From assembly GCA_033439685.1 (NCBI GenBank), contig JAUEDM010000008.1, positions 1,736,001-1,800,000 on the forward strand: a DNA stretch of 64,000 bases. Reading direction: 5' to 3'. The DNA comes from Apodospora peruviana (taxonomy: Eukaryota; Ascomycota; Sordariomycetes; Sordariales; Lasiosphaeriaceae). Under the pieces are notes generated by a model, which did no database searches, was not told where the DNA came from, and saw nothing but the letters and a program-made list of their open reading frames with translations. The stretch's first letter is position 1, and each line of letters begins with the position of its first letter. The position numbers and the translations under genes are program-made. Shown here piece after piece: positions 61,513 through 64,000 of this stretch.

Positions 61513-62776
61513 ACATGCAGGATTTGGGCGAGGAGCATGGGCTTCTCCTCGCGGTGATACAGTACGGATATCGTTGGTTCTCGTATTGAGATTTTGATTG
61601 TTATTAGATAGTCACATAATTTGGACTTATCATCTCATCCAACGTCTCTTTGGTCTTCATTGTCGCCAGCTCCATGTCACTTTGCGCCTGGGACGGGAAA
61701 CGGTCTTGTTGATGCCCTGGGAAAGAAGGCGCGACAAAATAATATATGGGCAGCTCACGGGTTTACAGTGCCATGTCTGACCAGCTCTTCGTTCCCGTCT
61801 CTCTCCCGTCATGTTGACGCCTGTGTATTCTCTGTAGTAAGTAATGCAATTGTTTAGAGATAGAGTATAATGCGACAGTCGGGATGTGACCTCGGGTTTC
61901 ATGACACTATTCCGAACCCATCAACAGTTCCTACTTACCGTTCCTAACGGTTATCGTTAGTGAAACTCCTCTTGCCCCAGGATAAAATATGTCCATACCA
62001 ACCTGAGGCCTGATCCAACTGACCCAAGCTCGCTGTTTCCCAACACTTGCAGGGAAGTCGGCAAGACAAGCTCAGAAAGAGAGTCGGTATTGGTGTCAAC
62101 CAACCAGTCGAGGTAAGAGCCCGAGACTGAAGTCTGAAGACATTTCACAACTCAAGCCACATTTTCTCCTTTGACCAAATGTCGACTCTCTGGACTCTCA
62201 GTCTCTCATCACTCGGCACTCCACTGCGGAGGGCGGAGTCCAATACAACTTTAACAACACTAGCAACAAAGGATCTAACCCCTGCATTTTACCAACTGCC
62301 TGGCTTCCCTGGTTGGCAGCAGTGGACCCTTTCTCATAGCTAGCCTCGCATTTATCAAGCCGACGTCACCAAGCGAGAACACCATTGCCACGCCTAGTTT
62401 CGGAGACATCAAAATTTGTTGCAACTTCAGATGGCCAGAACCCCGTGCTCGAGCCCGTACTGCATCGGTGGGATGCATGCATTGCCGGATAGCAGACATC
62501 CGCCACTGGGATGGTAGGCCCTTGTGACCGACGGGCACGCGAACCCCGAGTTGATGCCCGAAAGGCGGCTTCGGCACATGGTGGTTTCGGACGTCGGCTT
62601 CAAGTTGTCCGTTCGAGTTGGCCCCTCTTGACAAGGGCCAAGACAAACTGTATGGCATCGGAGATCGCGATCTGTCGCCTTGTAACTGGGCATCGAATGT
62701 CTACTTAGCACCCAGACAGTCCGCATCTTGATCTCTCTGTCTCTTGCCAGCATCACATCACCGGTCTGTTCACAAT
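61513..62776. other. 1.3-kb tandem spacer
   Basis: Between the sugar porter and the right-edge P450, both plus strand. No supported gene, repeat or RNA. Confidence 0.5.
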
Positions 62777-64000
62777 ATGTCAGAATCCACCATACCAGTC
62801 ATGTTGCCGTTCACGCTTCAGTCCATCCCCTTGGACCTGGACTGGCACGCCAAAGCCACTCAAGCTGCTCTCGCGGCCGGAGCTGGCGTCGTTTCTCATC
62901 TCGCATACTTCATCCGCGGCGAGCATCACAACAACGGCATCACGATCATCTTCTTCTACCTGTCCCTGCTACCATGTCTCACATTTTTACAATACCACTA
63001 CCTCCAAGTCCCTCTGATCACCAGCGCCGTGCAGACGGCCGTGCTGGCCGTCTCGTACGCAGCCGGTCTCTATGGGAGCATGCTTGTATATCGTGGTGTA
63101 TTCCACCCGCTCCGAAAATTCCCCGGGCCTTTCTGGGCCAGATTCAGCAATCTTTATCACAGCTGGCTTTTGGTTGAGAAGAGCGACAACTACCGGTTGA
63201 TGACCAAGCTGCACGAGCAATACGGCGACTTTGTTAGAACTGGACCAGCCAACCTCTCGGTGAACGTCCCCGAGGCCGTCCAGCTGGTGCTGGGGAGCAA
63301 GTCGAAATGCTACAAGTCCCCGTGGTACGACACCTCCCTCCCGCTTGTCAACCTGCACTCGACCCGTGACATCAAGGCCCACGAGCTGCGCCGCAAGGTC
63401 TTCAACAAGGCCTTTTCCCCCGCTGCTTTGGTTGCCTATGAGGAGCGCATTACGCCTCTGTCCAACCTCTTTTGCGAGAAGGTGGCCGCATTCAACGGCG
63501 CCGCCTTCAACGCCACGCACTGGTTCAAGTACTTTGCCTTCGACGCCATGGGCGAGCTTGGACTCGGCGAGTCGTTCCACATGCTCGAGAAGGAGGATAA
63601 CCGATGGATCCCAGCCCTGCTGATGGCCGGCATGGCGGATATCGCGCAGCTGCAGCCCGTCCCATGGAGCACGCCCATCCTGCATCGCCTTCCATTTATG
63701 GCAAAGGGTCCCAAAGACTTCATCGGCTTCGTGTGGCAACAGGTGCTGAAGAGAAAGGAGCGAGGCAGCGACAGACAGGACATTCTCGGGTTCCTGCTTG
63801 CAGCGTACGAGAAGAGCGAGAAGAAGAACGCCGACTACCAGTGGCTTAGGGGCGACTCGCGTCTGACCATCGTCGGCGGCTCGGATACTACAGCATCCAC
63901 CTTGTGCTTCATGTAAGTTTTGTTTTTTCCTTCACCCTCGACCATGGAGAGCAATTATGTAATACCAGACGGCTAACACATGATGGCACAGCTTTTACTA
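62777..64000 (+). CDS. cytochrome P450 monooxygenase, N-terminal part, cut by the window edge
   Basis: Exon 1 is 62777-63912 and exon 2 begins at 63992, running off the right edge; about 381 residues are visible. The N-terminus has about three hydrophobic segments (around 30-50, 60-80, 85-110) before the hinge VFHPLRKFPGPFWAR. That is more than the usual single anchor and resembles fungal P450s of the tryprostatin B 6-hydroxylase kind. The C-helix region has DIKAHELRRKVFNKAFSP. The I-helix motif LTIVGGSDTTAS is intact just before the intron. The ExxR and haem-Cys parts lie outside the window, so function cannot be checked. The ATG at 62777 is the first in frame. Confidence 0.9.

Overview
The window looks like nuclear chromosomal DNA of a filamentous ascomycete, most likely a Sordariomycete. 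The genes have short GT-AG introns (48 to about 260 nt) with CTAAC-like branch sites. Coding DNA is GC-rich and spacers are AT-richer, with no operons. The gene set (trehalose-phosphate synthase, VID27, TSR4, eIF3k, DPP IV, fungal P450s, vanillyl-alcohol oxidase) is typically fungal. Species cannot be named from sequence alone. I found no rRNA, tRNA, transposon or CRISPR array.

Layout. 1-12.4 kb: a possible cut-off minus-strand gene at the left edge, a secreted glycosylasparaginase-like Ntn hydrolase (-), a six-exon CYP65-like P450 (+), trehalose-6-phosphate synthase (+) behind a long leader region, and a DHA2-type drug transporter (+). 14.7-18.1 kb: two convergent low-complexity genes rich in polyglutamine; the first begins with a compact Cys/His module. 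19.3-27 kb: secreted dipeptidyl peptidase IV (+), a two-exon 75-aa HVA1/TUDOR-type gene (-), a single-span membrane protein (-), an RS/DUF3824-like protein (+) and a protein built on a repeated LDPRVDS motif (+). 28.6-46.2 kb: a dense housekeeping block with VID27 (-), prenylcysteine lyase (-), CCT zeta (+), TSR4 (+), eIF3k (-), DNA ligase I (+), aldose 1-epimerase (-) and an ISG12/IFI6-16-like membrane protein (-). 46.2-49.4 kb: a gene-poor spacer with one probable broken small gene. 49.4-64 kb: an accessory-type region with a DHA2 transporter (+), an old-yellow-enzyme reductase (-), two small secreted proteins (+), a vanillyl-alcohol-oxidase-type flavoprotein (-), a sugar porter (+) and a P450 cut by the right edge (+).

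How genes may work together. The housekeeping block covers translation (eIF3k, TSR4), protein folding (CCT), DNA ligation and metabolism, with no evidence of co-regulation beyond shared divergent promoter regions. The 49-64 kb set (two flavin oxidoreductases, a P450, two transporters) has the composition of a small catabolic or detoxification neighbourhood, perhaps for aromatic compounds; this is inference. Several exon chains were rebuilt by hand from splice signals and reading-frame agreement. The most informative are the terminal exons of the HVA1/TUDOR and ISG12-like genes and the 19-nt first coding exon of VID27.
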